Below the pieces are notes generated by a model. The model searched no databases. It was not told where the DNA came from and saw only the letters and a list, made by a program, of their open reading frames with translations. This document shows, piece after piece, positions 1 to 8,146 of a DNA stretch of 64,000 nucleotides. Location: contig NZ_JAFBBP010000001.1 in the NCBI RefSeq assembly GCF_016907275.1, positions 2,594,001 to 2,658,000 of the forward strand, read 5' to 3'. The stretch is from Micromonospora luteifusca. GTDB lineage: Bacteria > Actinomycetota > Actinomycetes > Mycobacteriales > Micromonosporaceae. Made by a program: the position numbers and the translations under genes. Within the stretch, counting starts at the first letter, position 1. The number at the start of each line of letters is the position of its first letter.

Positions 1-2
1 CC

Positions 3-1025
3 TCCAGCGGCAACGGCCCGGACATCGCGGTCATGCACATGGATCAGCTCGCCACCTTCGCCGCCCGCGGCGTGATCAGCGAGTTGGACGACGTGGCCAA
101 GAACCTGGAGCTCTCCGAGGCGGACTTCGCCCCCACGGTGTGGCAGGGCGGGCTCTACAACAACAAGCGGTACGGCATCCCGCTGGACATGCACCCGCTG
201 GGCTTCTACTACAACAAGGCCGTCATGCAGCGGGCCGGCCTGGACCCGAACAAGCCGCCGACCACCAAGGACGACTTCACGGCGGCGCTCGTCGAGTTCA
301 AGAAGTCCGGCGTGCAGGGCTTCTGGATCAGCCCGTTCCAGTTCACCGGCGGCATGACGTTCTACTCCCTGCTCAACCAGTGGGGCGGCACGCTCTTCGA
401 CGCCGACGTGGCCAAGGCCACGTTCAACTCCGACCCGGCGGTCGAGGCCTGCACCTGGCTGGTCGACATGATCAAGCAGGGCCACTCGCCGGCCAACGTC
501 GGCCAGGACGCCGAGTACCTGGCGTTCAAGAGCGGCAAGAACGCCTTCACGTTCAACGGCATCTGGCAGATCAACGATCTGTTGAAGAGCCCTGAGGTGC
601 AGTGGGGCGTCGCACCGCTTCCCCAGATCGGCAGCAAGCCGGCGGCCTGGGCCAACTCGCACAACTTCACGATCGTGAAGCAGCGGGCCAACAACGCCAA
701 CAAGGTCTCCGGCGCGAAGGTCTTCATCAACTGGCTGAGCCAGCACTCGCTGGACTGGGCCAAGGGCGGCCAGATCCCGGCCCGCAAGGCGGTCCGGGAG
801 AGCGCCGAGTTCAAGGCGCTGCCGGAGATCTCGGCGCTCGCCCCCGAGCTGGAGTACGCGGCGTTCCCGCCGGCGACTCCGGGCCTCGGCGAGGTCATCA
901 AGACCTTCTACGACACGTTCAACGTGGCCGCACTGGGCAAGAAGACGCCCAAGGAGGCGCTCGACGAGGGTGTGGCCAAGGCCAACAAGCAGCTCGAGGA
1001 AAACCGCAAGAAGTACGGGAGCTGA
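3..1025 (+). CDS. Extracellular sugar-binding protein of an ABC transporter (5' end outside window)
   Basis: The reading frame is open from the first bases of the window, so the signal peptide and N-terminal part are missing and about 340 codons remain. The protein looks like the C-terminal two thirds of a family 1 solute-binding protein: GIPLDMHPLGFYYNK and a long substrate-cleft region with many aromatic and Asn residues (WQGGLYNNKRYGIP, FTFNGIWQIND) are typical of maltose/oligosaccharide binders. Family members sit outside the membrane as lipoproteins and hand sugar to two permeases. The two permease genes follow 6 and 10 bp apart, which supports this. The exact sugar cannot be read from the sequence; the GH43 enzyme at the operon end suggests an arabinose- or xylose-containing oligosaccharide (inference). 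Confidence 0.9.
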   Translation, partial: SSGNGPDIAVMHMDQLATFAARGVISELDDVAKNLELSEADFAPTVWQGGLYNNKRYGIPLDMHPLGFYYNKAVMQRAGLDPNKPPTTKDDFTAALVEFKKSGVQGFWISPFQFTGGMTFYSLLNQWGGTLFDADVAKATFNSDPAVEACTWLVDMIKQGHSPANVGQDAEYLAFKSGKNAFTFNGIWQINDLLKSPEVQWGVAPLPQIGSKPAAWANSHNFTIVKQRANNANKVSGAKVFINWLSQHSLDWAKGGQIPARKAVRESAEFKALPEISALAPELEYAAFPPATPGLGEVIKTFYDTFNVAALGKKTPKEALDEGVAKANKQLEENRKKYGS

Positions 1026-1031
1026 TAACCA

Positions 1032-1997
1032 GTGGCGGACGTGATCGAGGTCGGGGCGGCGCGCGGTGACGCGCCGCCCCCGGCGGCCAACGCAGCCCGC
1101 CGGGCCGCTTCAGCGGGTCGGACCAGACGGGCGACGCCATACCTGTTCCTTGCCCCGTATCTGGTCCTGTTCGGGGTCTTCGGGCTGTTGCCGATCGTCC
1201 TCGGCCTCTGGCTGAGCGTGCACCAGTGGGACTTCCAGCTACCCAACCGCCCGTTCGTCGGGTTGGACAACTACAAGCAGCTCTTCTCCAGCGACTCCGC
1301 CATCTACGGCGACTGGTGGCAGAGCGTCCGGGCCACCGCGATCTTCACGGTGCTGTCGGTGCCGCTGCTGGTGGTCGTACCGCTGGGGTTGGCGCTGCTG
1401 CTCAACCGCTCCTTCCCGGGTCGGACCTTCTTCCGGGCGGTCTACTTCGCGCCGTACGTGCTGGGTGTCGCGGTGATCGGCCTGCTCTGGCGGTTCCTGC
1501 TCGACGCCAACCTGGGCCTGGTCAACCGGCTCCTCGGGGTGGTCGGGCTGCCGTCGGACACCCCCTGGGTGACCAACATGCCGTGGGCGTGGATCTCGCT
1601 GGTCGGGGTGACCGTCTGGTGGACCTCCGGCTTCAACGCGGTCATCTACCTGGCTGGCCTGCAGGACATCTCGCCTGAGCTGTACGAGGCCGCCCGGGTG
1701 GACGGCGCGAACGCCTGGCAGCGGTTCCGCAACGTCACCCTGCCCGGCCTGCGCCCGGTGCTGCTCTTCGTGATCACGACGACCGTGCTCGCCTCGGCGA
1801 ACATGTTCGGCCAGTCCTTCCTGATCACCCAGGGAACGCCCGGCACGGAAACCCGCACGGTGGTGTGGTTCATCGTCGAGGAGGGCCTGCGGAACAACAA
1901 CGCCGGTCGCGCCGCCGCGATGAGCATCGTGTTCGCCCTGCTGCTGGCGGTCGTGAGCATCGCCAACTTCCGCCTCTTCCGCTACCGGGAAGACTGA
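1032..1997 (+). CDS. Sugar ABC transporter permease, MalF type
   Basis: This is a 321-residue inner-membrane permease with about six transmembrane helices; the first begins near residue 38 after an Ala/Arg-rich cytoplasmic tail. The EAA loop that contacts the ATPase is visible near residues 215-235 (YEAARVDGANAWQRFRNVTLP). It starts with GTG, six bases after the stop of the binding-protein gene, with GGGAG about 9 nt upstream. No ATPase gene is present in the operon, as is common in actinobacteria where one shared MsiK-type ATPase serves many sugar transporters (established for Streptomyces, inferred here). Confidence 0.93.
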   Translation: MADVIEVGAARGDAPPPAANAARRAASAGRTRRATPYLFLAPYLVLFGVFGLLPIVLGLWLSVHQWDFQLPNRPFVGLDNYKQLFSSDSAIYGDWWQSVRATAIFTVLSVPLLVVVPLGLALLLNRSFPGRTFFRAVYFAPYVLGVAVIGLLWRFLLDANLGLVNRLLGVVGLPSDTPWVTNMPWAWISLVGVTVWWTSGFNAVIYLAGLQDISPELYEAARVDGANAWQRFRNVTLPGLRPVLLFVITTTVLASANMFGQSFLITQGTPGTETRTVVWFIVEEGLRNNNAGRAAAMSIVFALLLAVVSIANFRLFRYRED

Positions 1998-2007
1998 GGG
2001 GACCGCC

Positions 2008-2865
2008 ATGACGACGCCCACGCCGACCACCGACGGCTCCGGATCGGGGCTGCGCCGGGTCGGGCTCTACACCACCCTGGTCGCGCTGGCCCTGATCTTC
2101 CTGGTCCCGCTGGTGTGGATGGTCATCACCTCGCTGAAGACCTACACCGCCGCCCAGCAGATCCCGCCGAGCTGGCTGCCGAACCCGATCGCCGGGTACG
2201 GCTACGAGCAGATCCTCAACAACTCGGCGAACCCGGTGCTGCGCTGGTTCCTCAACAGCATGGTGGCCGCCACGCTGCACGCGCTGCTGGTGCTGGTGAC
2301 CGCTTCGATGGCCGCGTACTCCCTGGCTCGACTGCGGTTCCGCGGACGCGGGGTGACCTTCGCCCTGGTCGTCGGGACGCTGTTCATCCCGCCGACCTCG
2401 CTGCTCATCCCGAACTTCCTGATCGTCGATCAGCTCAACTGGATCGACACCCTCGCCGTGATCGTGGTGCCCGGCGCCGCCAGCGCATTCGGGGTGTTCT
2501 TCCTGCGGCAGTTCTTCCTCTCGTTGCCGAACGAGTTGGAGGAGGCCGCCACGCTCGACGGCGCCAACCAGTGGCAGATCTTCTACAAGGTGGTCCTGCC
2601 GCTGTCCAAGCCGGCGCTGGCCACCCTGGCCGTGCTGTCGTTCCTCACCAACTGGAACGACTTCCTCTGGCCGATCTTCGTGCTGTTCAGCCCGGAGAAG
2701 CTCACCCTGCCGCCGGGCCTGGGCCTGCTCCAGGGCTCGTACGTCACCGACTACCCGGTGATCATGGCGGGTGCGGTGCTGGCCAGCGTGCCGGTGCTGA
2801 TCCTCTTCGTGCTCGCCCAGCGGCACATCATCCAGGGCGTCTCCCGTAGCGGCCTGAAGGGATGA
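2008..2865 (+). CDS. Sugar ABC transporter permease, MalG type
   Basis: This is a 285-residue permease with six predicted membrane helices and the partner EAA loop (LEEAATLDGANQWQIFYKVVLP) near residues 178-198. It forms the heterodimeric channel with the preceding MalF-type subunit. GAGGGGA lies about 6 nt upstream of the ATG. Its stop overlaps the start of the following GH43 gene by 4 nt (ATGA), so the two are probably translationally coupled. The substrate is unassigned. Confidence 0.93.
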   Translation: MTTPTPTTDGSGSGLRRVGLYTTLVALALIFLVPLVWMVITSLKTYTAAQQIPPSWLPNPIAGYGYEQILNNSANPVLRWFLNSMVAATLHALLVLVTASMAAYSLARLRFRGRGVTFALVVGTLFIPPTSLLIPNFLIVDQLNWIDTLAVIVVPGAASAFGVFFLRQFFLSLPNELEEAATLDGANQWQIFYKVVLPLSKPALATLAVLSFLTNWNDFLWPIFVLFSPEKLTLPPGLGLLQGSYVTDYPVIMAGAVLASVPVLILFVLAQRHIIQGVSRSGLKG

Positions 2866-3887
2866 CGCGCACAACCGTCCGTCGACGTGGCGCGGCGGCG
2901 ATCGTCCTCGCCGCCGCGTTGCTCGTTCCGGGCTGTGCCGACAGCAGCGAACCCACCCCCACGAGCAGCGGGAGCGACCCCAGCATGTTCACCAACCCCG
3001 TCGTGAAGACCGACGCCCCGGACCCGCAGGCCATTCAGGTGGGCGACACCTGGTACCTGTTCCACACCAACTCCGAGGGCCGCAACGTTCCGGTGCACAC
3101 GTCGACGGACCTGGTCGACTGGACCGAGGCCGAGGACGCCCTGCCGACGCTGCCGGACTGGGCGGACCCCGGCAAGACCTGGGCACCCGAGGCGATCCAG
3201 CTGGCACCGGACAAGTTCCTGCTCTACTACACCGTCGCCGGGCGGGAGTCCGGGCGGCAGTGCGTCGGGCGGGCGGTGGCCAGCGCGCCGCAGGGGCCGT
3301 ACCGGGACGACGCGAGCGGCCCGCTGATCTGCCAGGCCGACCTGGGCGGGGCGATCGACGCCAGCCCGTTCCGGGACACCGACGGCAGCCTCTGGCTGCT
3401 GTGGAAGAACGACGGCAACGCGATCGGGGTGGACACCTGGCTCTGGTCCCAGCGCCTCGCCGACGACGGCCTGACCCTCGTCGGCGAGCCGACGAAGCTG
3501 CTCAAGCAGACCGAGCCGTGGGAGGGCACCCTGATCGAGGGGCCGTTCTTCCACCGGCAGGACGGTCGGCTGCTCCTGTTCTTCGCCGCCAACGCCTATG
3601 ACAGGGCGGAGTACGCCGAGGGCTACGCGGTCTGCGAGAGCCCGACCGGCCCGTGTGTGAAGGCCGCCGAGAACCCGATCCTGAAGAGCAGGGACGGTGC
3701 CTCGGGCCCCGGTCACGCCTCGATGGTCGTGAAGGACGGCCGGACGTGGCTGCTGTACCACGCCTGGCCGCCCGGCCAGGAGGGCAGCACCGACCCCGGC
3801 CGGCAGGTCTGGCTCGACGAGGTGACCTGGGTCGACGGCAAACCGGTGGTCAACGGTCCCACCGCGGCGCCACAGCCCCGCCCCTGA
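2862..3887 (+). CDS. Secreted lipoprotein glycoside hydrolase, family 43-like
   Basis: The 341-residue product begins with Arg-rich residues, a hydrophobic stretch and a lipobox (LLVPGC, Cys near residue 25), so it is probably anchored outside the membrane. The rest fits a five-bladed GH43 propeller: the general base Asp in DAPDPQAI, the pKa-modulating Asp in GGAIDASPF and the acid Glu in LIEGPFF are all present, as is the WAPEAI blade motif. GH43 enzymes cleave arabinofuranosyl or xylosyl linkages by inversion. Its place as last gene of the sugar ABC operon, overlapping the permease stop by 4 nt, suggests it trims the sugar the transporter takes up (inference). Exact specificity is unknown. 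Confidence 0.88.
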   Translation: MTRTTVRRRGAAAIVLAAALLVPGCADSSEPTPTSSGSDPSMFTNPVVKTDAPDPQAIQVGDTWYLFHTNSEGRNVPVHTSTDLVDWTEAEDALPTLPDWADPGKTWAPEAIQLAPDKFLLYYTVAGRESGRQCVGRAVASAPQGPYRDDASGPLICQADLGGAIDASPFRDTDGSLWLLWKNDGNAIGVDTWLWSQRLADDGLTLVGEPTKLLKQTEPWEGTLIEGPFFHRQDGRLLLFFAANAYDRAEYAEGYAVCESPTGPCVKAAENPILKSRDGASGPGHASMVVKDGRTWLLYHAWPPGQEGSTDPGRQVWLDEVTWVDGKPVVNGPTAAPQPRP

Positions 3888-3894
3888 GCTGATC

Positions 3895-3923
3895 GTGCGG
3901 AGGGGCGCTCGGCCCCTCCGCAC
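3895..3923. terminator. Bidirectional hairpin terminator
   Basis: A perfect 12-bp inverted repeat (GTGCGGAGGGGC with its complement) and a 5-nt loop lies in the 41-bp gap between the convergent GH43 and APC permease genes. It has no T tract, so in this GC-rich genome it would act as an I-shaped terminator for both strands. Confidence 0.8.
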
Positions 3924-3928
3924 ATCGG

Positions 3929-5425
3929 TCAGGCGGTCGGCTCACGGGGGGTCGGAGCGACGGCGGGCTCGTGTCGGGCCAGCCGGTTGCGGCGGTGGCC
4001 GTAGCCGAAGTAGATCAGCCCGCCGAGCAGCATCCAGGCGAGGAACCGCAGCCAGGTTTCCACCGACAGGTTGAGCATCAGGTAGAAGCAGGCCAGCGCC
4101 GAGATGATCGGCAGCACCGGGGAGAACGGCACCCGGAATGGTCGTTCCAGGTCCGGGCGCCTGCGGCGCAGGATCGGCACCGCGATCGACACGAGCACGA
4201 ACGCGCAGAGCGCGCCGATGCTGACCAGGTCGGCCAACGCGGACAGCGGCAGGAATCCGGCGAGCAGCGCTACCGCGACCGTCATGATCGCCGAGATCCG
4301 GTACGGGGTGCCCCAGCGCGGGTGCACGGTCGCGATCGAGGGCGGGATCAACCCGTCCCGGGCGATGGCGAAGCCGATCCGGCCCATCGCCACCAGGTCG
4401 ACCAGGATGACGCTGGTCAGGCCCGCGACGGCGGCGATGGAGACCAGCACGGCCGCCCAGCCCGCGCCGACCGACTCGAAGGCCGACGCGATCGGGGCGC
4501 CCCGGTCGATCTCGGTGTACGGCACCATCCCGACCACCACCAGCGAGACACCGATGTAGAGCACGGTGGAGATCAGCAGCGTGCCGAGCAGACCCAGGGT
4601 GAGGTCCCGCTTGGGCTTGCGAGTCTCCTCGCCCAGGTTCGCCACCGCCTCGAAGCCGGTGTACGCGAAGAAGACGACGGCAGCGGCGCTGAGCACCCCG
4701 ACGAAGCCGAAGACCGACGGTTCCAGCCCGAAGAGCGCCTGCGTGACAGGTTGCTTGATGCCGTCGTCGCCGCCGCCTGCGGGCTCGGCCGGGGGAATGA
4801 ACGGCGTGAGGTTGGCGGCCCTGACGAAGAACAGGCCGGCCACCACCACGAAGATGCAGATGGCCACCTTGACCAGCACCAACAGGTTGGTGATGCGGGC
4901 GGATTCCCGAATGCCGACGATCGCCACGACGCCGAGGATCAGCACGATGGCGATGGCACCGACGTTGACCGTGCTGCCCTCCTCGCCGAACCATCGGGTC
5001 GGCAGGTCGAGCAGTTCCGCGAGGTAGCCGGACCAACCTCGCGCCACCACGGCGGCGCCGAGCGCGAACTCCAGCAGCAGGTCCCAGCCGATGATCCAGG
5101 CGACGATCTCGCCCATCGTCGCGTACGCGTAGGTGTAGGCGCTGCCGGCGGTCGGCACGCTGGACGCCAACTCGGCGTAGCAGAGCGCGGCGAGCAGGGC
5201 CACCAGGCCGGCGATGGCGAAGGAGATCACCACGCCCGGCCCGGCGCTGTCCCGGGCTTCGATGCCGGTGAGCGTGAAGATGCCGGTGCCGATCACGATG
5301 CCGATGCCGAAGCCGGTGAGGTCGACCGCGCCGAGCCGTCTCTTCAGCCCCAGCTGACCGTCGCTGCCGTCGGCCTCACCCTGGGCTATCACGTCCTTGA
5401 TCGGTTTTGTCCGCAGCACGGACAT
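3929..5425 (-). CDS. APC-superfamily amino-acid permease (cationic amino-acid transporter type)
   Basis: The 498-residue protein has about 12-13 hydrophobic helices and the APC N-terminal signature FGIGIVIGTGIFTLTG in the first helix (about residues 38-53), which forms the unwound substrate site in this family. The next helix block AGPGVVISFAIAGLVALLAALCYAEL is typical of the YfnA/CAT branch, which imports amino acids with protons. The start codon is preceded by GGGAGGGGTGAG on the minus strand. The gene is monocistronic: it converges on the sugar operon through a shared hairpin and diverges from the GHL10 gene. The substrate, perhaps basic or branched amino acids, is not determined. Confidence 0.88.
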   Translation of the reverse strand: MSVLRTKPIKDVIAQGEADGSDGQLGLKRRLGAVDLTGFGIGIVIGTGIFTLTGIEARDSAGPGVVISFAIAGLVALLAALCYAELASSVPTAGSAYTYAYATMGEIVAWIIGWDLLLEFALGAAVVARGWSGYLAELLDLPTRWFGEEGSTVNVGAIAIVLILGVVAIVGIRESARITNLLVLVKVAICIFVVVAGLFFVRAANLTPFIPPAEPAGGGDDGIKQPVTQALFGLEPSVFGFVGVLSAAAVVFFAYTGFEAVANLGEETRKPKRDLTLGLLGTLLISTVLYIGVSLVVVGMVPYTEIDRGAPIASAFESVGAGWAAVLVSIAAVAGLTSVILVDLVAMGRIGFAIARDGLIPPSIATVHPRWGTPYRISAIMTVAVALLAGFLPLSALADLVSIGALCAFVLVSIAVPILRRRRPDLERPFRVPFSPVLPIISALACFYLMLNLSVETWLRFLAWMLLGGLIYFGYGHRRNRLARHEPAVAPTPREPTA

Positions 5426-5544
5426 GCGCTCACCCCTCCCACCGTGCGACCACCTCCGCGGCGGCCGGTGACCGGCGTTGCTACCCAGCGGCGGGAATGG
5501 TCAACCACGAGCTCTTGCGGTAACGGCCCGATTGTGAAAATTTC

Positions 5545-5557
5545 CTACCAGCGGTAG
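5545..5557. promoter_or_regulatory. Short palindrome in the APC/GHL10 divergent region
   Basis: CTACC-AGC-GGTAG is a perfect 5-bp inverted repeat in an unusually AT-rich patch (GAAAATTT next to it) about 70 bp upstream of the secreted GHL10 gene. It could be an operator half of a divergent promoter, but no matching regulator is encoded nearby. Confidence 0.3.
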
Positions 5558-5627
5558 ATAGCAATCGGCGAATCTTGCCGAGGGTGCCGCCTCATCACAC
5601 GGGAGCCCCAACGGAGGGACACACCGC

Positions 5628-7295
5628 ATGAAGCCAACTCGCCTCGCAGCCGCCGGGCTGATCACCACCCTGCTCGGCAGCCTCGTCGCCGCCACCCCCG
5701 CGAACGCGACACCCGGCCCAGCCAGCACCTCAAGCACCTCAAGCACCACCTGCACCACCGACCCGGCCACGCCGAAACGGCAGTTCCGCGCCATGTGGAT
5801 CTCGTCGGTGGTCAACATCGACTGGCCCAGCAAGGCGTCCCAGACCAGCCCGGACCAGGTCGCCGCCCAGCAGACCGAGTATCGGGAACTGCTCGACCTC
5901 GCCGAGCGGCTGAACCACAACGCAGTCGTGGTGCAGGTCCGGCCCACCGCCGACGCGCTCTGGCCCTCGCCGTACGAGCCGTGGTCGGAATACCTGACCG
6001 GCATCCGTGGGAAGGACCCAGGCTGGGATCCCCTAGCCTTCCTGGTCGACGAGGCCCACCGGCGCAACCTGGAATTCCACGCCTGGTTCAACCCGTACCG
6101 TGTCTCGATGCCGGCACCCGGCGGCGCCGGCGCGGACCTCGCCCAGCTCGCCCCCAACCACCCGGCCCGGCAGCATCCGGACTGGACCTTCGCCTACCCG
6201 CCGGCCGGCGTGGCCGGCAGCCGGCTCTACTACAACCCCGGCATCCCCGAGGTCCGCGAGTTCGTGCAGACCGCGATGATGGACGCGGTCAGCCGGTACG
6301 ACATCGACGGCGTGCACTTCGACGACTACTTCTACCCCTACCCCAGTGGCACCTACCAGGTGCCGGACGACGCCACCTTCGCGGCCCACAATCGGGGCTT
6401 CACCGACCGGGCGGACTGGCGGCGCGACAACATCAACCTGCTGGTCCAGGAGATGAGCGGCAAGATCAAGGCGGCGAAGCCGTGGGTGAAGTTCGGGGTC
6501 AGCCCGTTCGGCATCTGGCGCAACAAGGCCGCCGACCCGCTCGGCTCGGACACCACGGGCAGCCAGTCGTACGACATCATCTCCGCCGACACCCGTAAGT
6601 GGATCAAGCAGGAGTGGATCGACTACGTGGTGCCGCAGCTCTACTGGTACATCGGCCAGTACCCGGCGGCCGACTACGCGCGACTCGTGCCGTGGTGGGC
6701 CGAGACCGTGCGGGGCACCCACGTGCAGCTCTACATCGGCCAGGCCGACTACAAGAGCGGGGACCCGGCGTACGGGCCGTACTGGCAGAACCCGAGTGAA
6801 CTCTCCGACCACCTGACGCTCAATCGGGCGTACCCGGAGGTGCAGGGCAACGTGCACTTCTCGGCCGTGCAGGTGCGGGCCAACCGGCTCGGTGCCACCG
6901 ACATCTACGCGGCCGAGCACTACTCCCGCCCGGCGCTCGTACCAGCCATGCCGCAACTGCCGGCCCGCCCACTGCTCTTCCCGGTGGTCACCAAGGCAGC
7001 ACGGCCGGCTGACGGAGTACGACTGACCTGGCGCCAGCCGGCTGACGGCGTCGGACCGCTCGGCACCGCCACCTCGTACGCGATCTACCGGTTCGACGGC
7101 ACCGCGGTTCCCGGTCGGTGCGGCACCGCGGACGCCGCACACCTGGTCGACACCGTCCGGGCCACCCCGGGCGGCTCCCAGTCCTGGGTGGACACCTCAG
7201 CCGTTCCCGGCCGGCGCTACACCTACCAGCTGACCGCGCTGGATCGATCGGCCAACGAGAGCCCGACAAGCCCCCCGGCCTTCGTCCTGCGCTGA
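5628..7295 (+). CDS. Secreted GHL10/DUF187-family glycosidase-like protein
   Basis: This 555-residue protein has a Sec signal peptide of about 27 residues (cleavage near ATPANA). Residues about 45-400 match the glycosyl-hydrolase-like 10 (DUF187, YngK-like) TIM barrel: QFRAMWISSVVNIDWPS at the start, HAWFNPYRVS, and DIDGVHFDDYFYPYP carrying acidic residues likely at the active site. Residues about 445-553 form a fibronectin III-like domain. Related proteins act on cell-wall or exopolysaccharide glycans, but the substrate here is unknown. GGAGGG lies about 8 nt before the ATG. A strong hairpin follows the stop, so it is probably transcribed alone. Confidence 0.88.
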   Translation: MKPTRLAAAGLITTLLGSLVAATPANATPGPASTSSTSSTTCTTDPATPKRQFRAMWISSVVNIDWPSKASQTSPDQVAAQQTEYRELLDLAERLNHNAVVVQVRPTADALWPSPYEPWSEYLTGIRGKDPGWDPLAFLVDEAHRRNLEFHAWFNPYRVSMPAPGGAGADLAQLAPNHPARQHPDWTFAYPPAGVAGSRLYYNPGIPEVREFVQTAMMDAVSRYDIDGVHFDDYFYPYPSGTYQVPDDATFAAHNRGFTDRADWRRDNINLLVQEMSGKIKAAKPWVKFGVSPFGIWRNKAADPLGSDTTGSQSYDIISADTRKWIKQEWIDYVVPQLYWYIGQYPAADYARLVPWWAETVRGTHVQLYIGQADYKSGDPAYGPYWQNPSELSDHLTLNRAYPEVQGNVHFSAVQVRANRLGATDIYAAEHYSRPALVPAMPQLPARPLLFPVVTKAARPADGVRLTWRQPADGVGPLGTATSYAIYRFDGTAVPGRCGTADAAHLVDTVRATPGGSQSWVDTSAVPGRRYTYQLTALDRSANESPTSPPAFVLR

Positions 7296-7312
7296 CCCGT
7301 TCGTCCCTCGCC

Positions 7313-7347
7313 GAATGCCCCGGGTGCGCCGAGCACCCGGGGCATTC
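7313..7347 (+). terminator. Strong hairpin terminator after the GHL10 gene
   Basis: A perfect 15-bp stem (GAATGCCCCGGGTGC and complement) with a GCCGA loop starts 18 bp after the stop codon and is followed by GTCTGTTT. This is a clear intrinsic terminator. Confidence 0.9.
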
Positions 7348-7481
7348 GTCTGTTTCGACGCCTGTCATCAATAGTTGGCGCGGCGCATACCGACCGGTTG
7401 ATCAGCTGATCGACACTCATCGACATCCGGTAACCCGCCGGTAACTTACGCCCCGCCCGCTCACCCCCGCGGAGGTAACCC

Positions 7482-8021
7482 GTGCCCCGACGTCTCGCCA
7501 CCCTGTTCGCCTCGGGCGCGCTCGCGCTGCTAGCCACCCTCGCCATCGCCTCCCCCGCCGCCGCCGTCACCCCCGCCCAGCGGCTCTCCGTGCTGTCCAG
7601 TTGGACCCAGACCAGCGCCTCCAGCTACAACTCCTGGAACAGCGCCCGGGTCAATCGGGCCCCCTGGGCCGAGTACAACTTCAACTGGTCCACCGACTAC
7701 TGCTCGTCCAGCCCGGACAACCCGCTCGGGTTCACCTTCAACCTGGGCTGCTACCGGCACGACTTCGGCTACCGCAACTACAAGGCGGTCGGCCAGTTCC
7801 CCGCCAACAAGTCCCGACTGGACAGCGCCTTCTACGAGGACCTGAAGCGCGTCTGCGCCACGTACAACTCGATCGTCCGGCCGGCCTGCTACAGCCTGGC
7901 CTGGACCTACTACCAGGCGGTCAGCCTCTTCGGATCGCTGGCGGCCGTACAGCAGGCCGACATCGACCGCGCCGCCCAACTGAAGGCCACCGCCGAACGC
8001 CGCACCACCCCCCGCGCCTAA
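7482..8021 (+). CDS. Secreted prokaryotic phospholipase A2
   Basis: The 179-residue precursor has a signal peptide ending near residue 28 (PAAA). The mature part carries the bacterial PLA2 signature as in Streptomyces violaceoruber: a Ca-binding segment TDYCSSSPDNP (Asp72, Cys74) and the catalytic LGCYRHDFGYRNYK with His93-Asp94 and Cys90. Two more cysteines (RVC, RPAC) can form the second disulfide known in this family. It should release the sn-2 fatty acid from phospholipids outside the cell. The length is normal and all key residues are present. The 120-bp upstream region contains a 12-bp palindrome (GATCAGCTGATC, 7400-7411) and two CCGGTAAC direct repeats; their role is unknown. Confidence 0.92.
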   Translation: MPRRLATLFASGALALLATLAIASPAAAVTPAQRLSVLSSWTQTSASSYNSWNSARVNRAPWAEYNFNWSTDYCSSSPDNPLGFTFNLGCYRHDFGYRNYKAVGQFPANKSRLDSAFYEDLKRVCATYNSIVRPACYSLAWTYYQAVSLFGSLAAVQQADIDRAAQLKATAERRTTPRA

Positions 8022-8038
8022 CCCCCGACGCCCGCGTT

Positions 8039-8093
8039 GATCATGAGGTTATTGCCCGTTCACTCGGCGTGTCGCAGCAATAACCTCATGATC
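8039..8093. repeat. GATC-capped long hairpin (GAGGTTATTGC type)
   Basis: A perfect 17-bp inverted repeat (GATCATGAGGTTATTGC and complement) encloses a 21-nt loop in the gap between the convergent phospholipase and cyclase-like genes. It begins and ends with GATC, like the other intergenic hairpins in this window, and is AT-richer than its surroundings. It may serve as a bidirectional terminator or be a dispersed palindromic element. Confidence 0.8.
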
Positions 8094-8103
8094 GACAACG
8101 GTG

Positions 8104-8146
8104 TGGGGGTGGGGTGGGGGGTGGGGGGTGGGGGTGGGGGTGGGGG
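8104..8146 (+). repeat. G-tract with quadruplex potential
   Basis: Seven or more runs of four to six G separated by single T fill the 50 bp next to the stop codon of the minus-strand cyclase-like gene. The plus strand could fold into G-quadruplexes; on the minus strand transcript it would be a C-rich tail. Confidence 0.7.

Noticed and set aside
7370..7481. Riboswitch in the phospholipase leader
   Set aside because: Only short palindromes and an 8-bp direct repeat are visible; no known aptamer core could be fitted.
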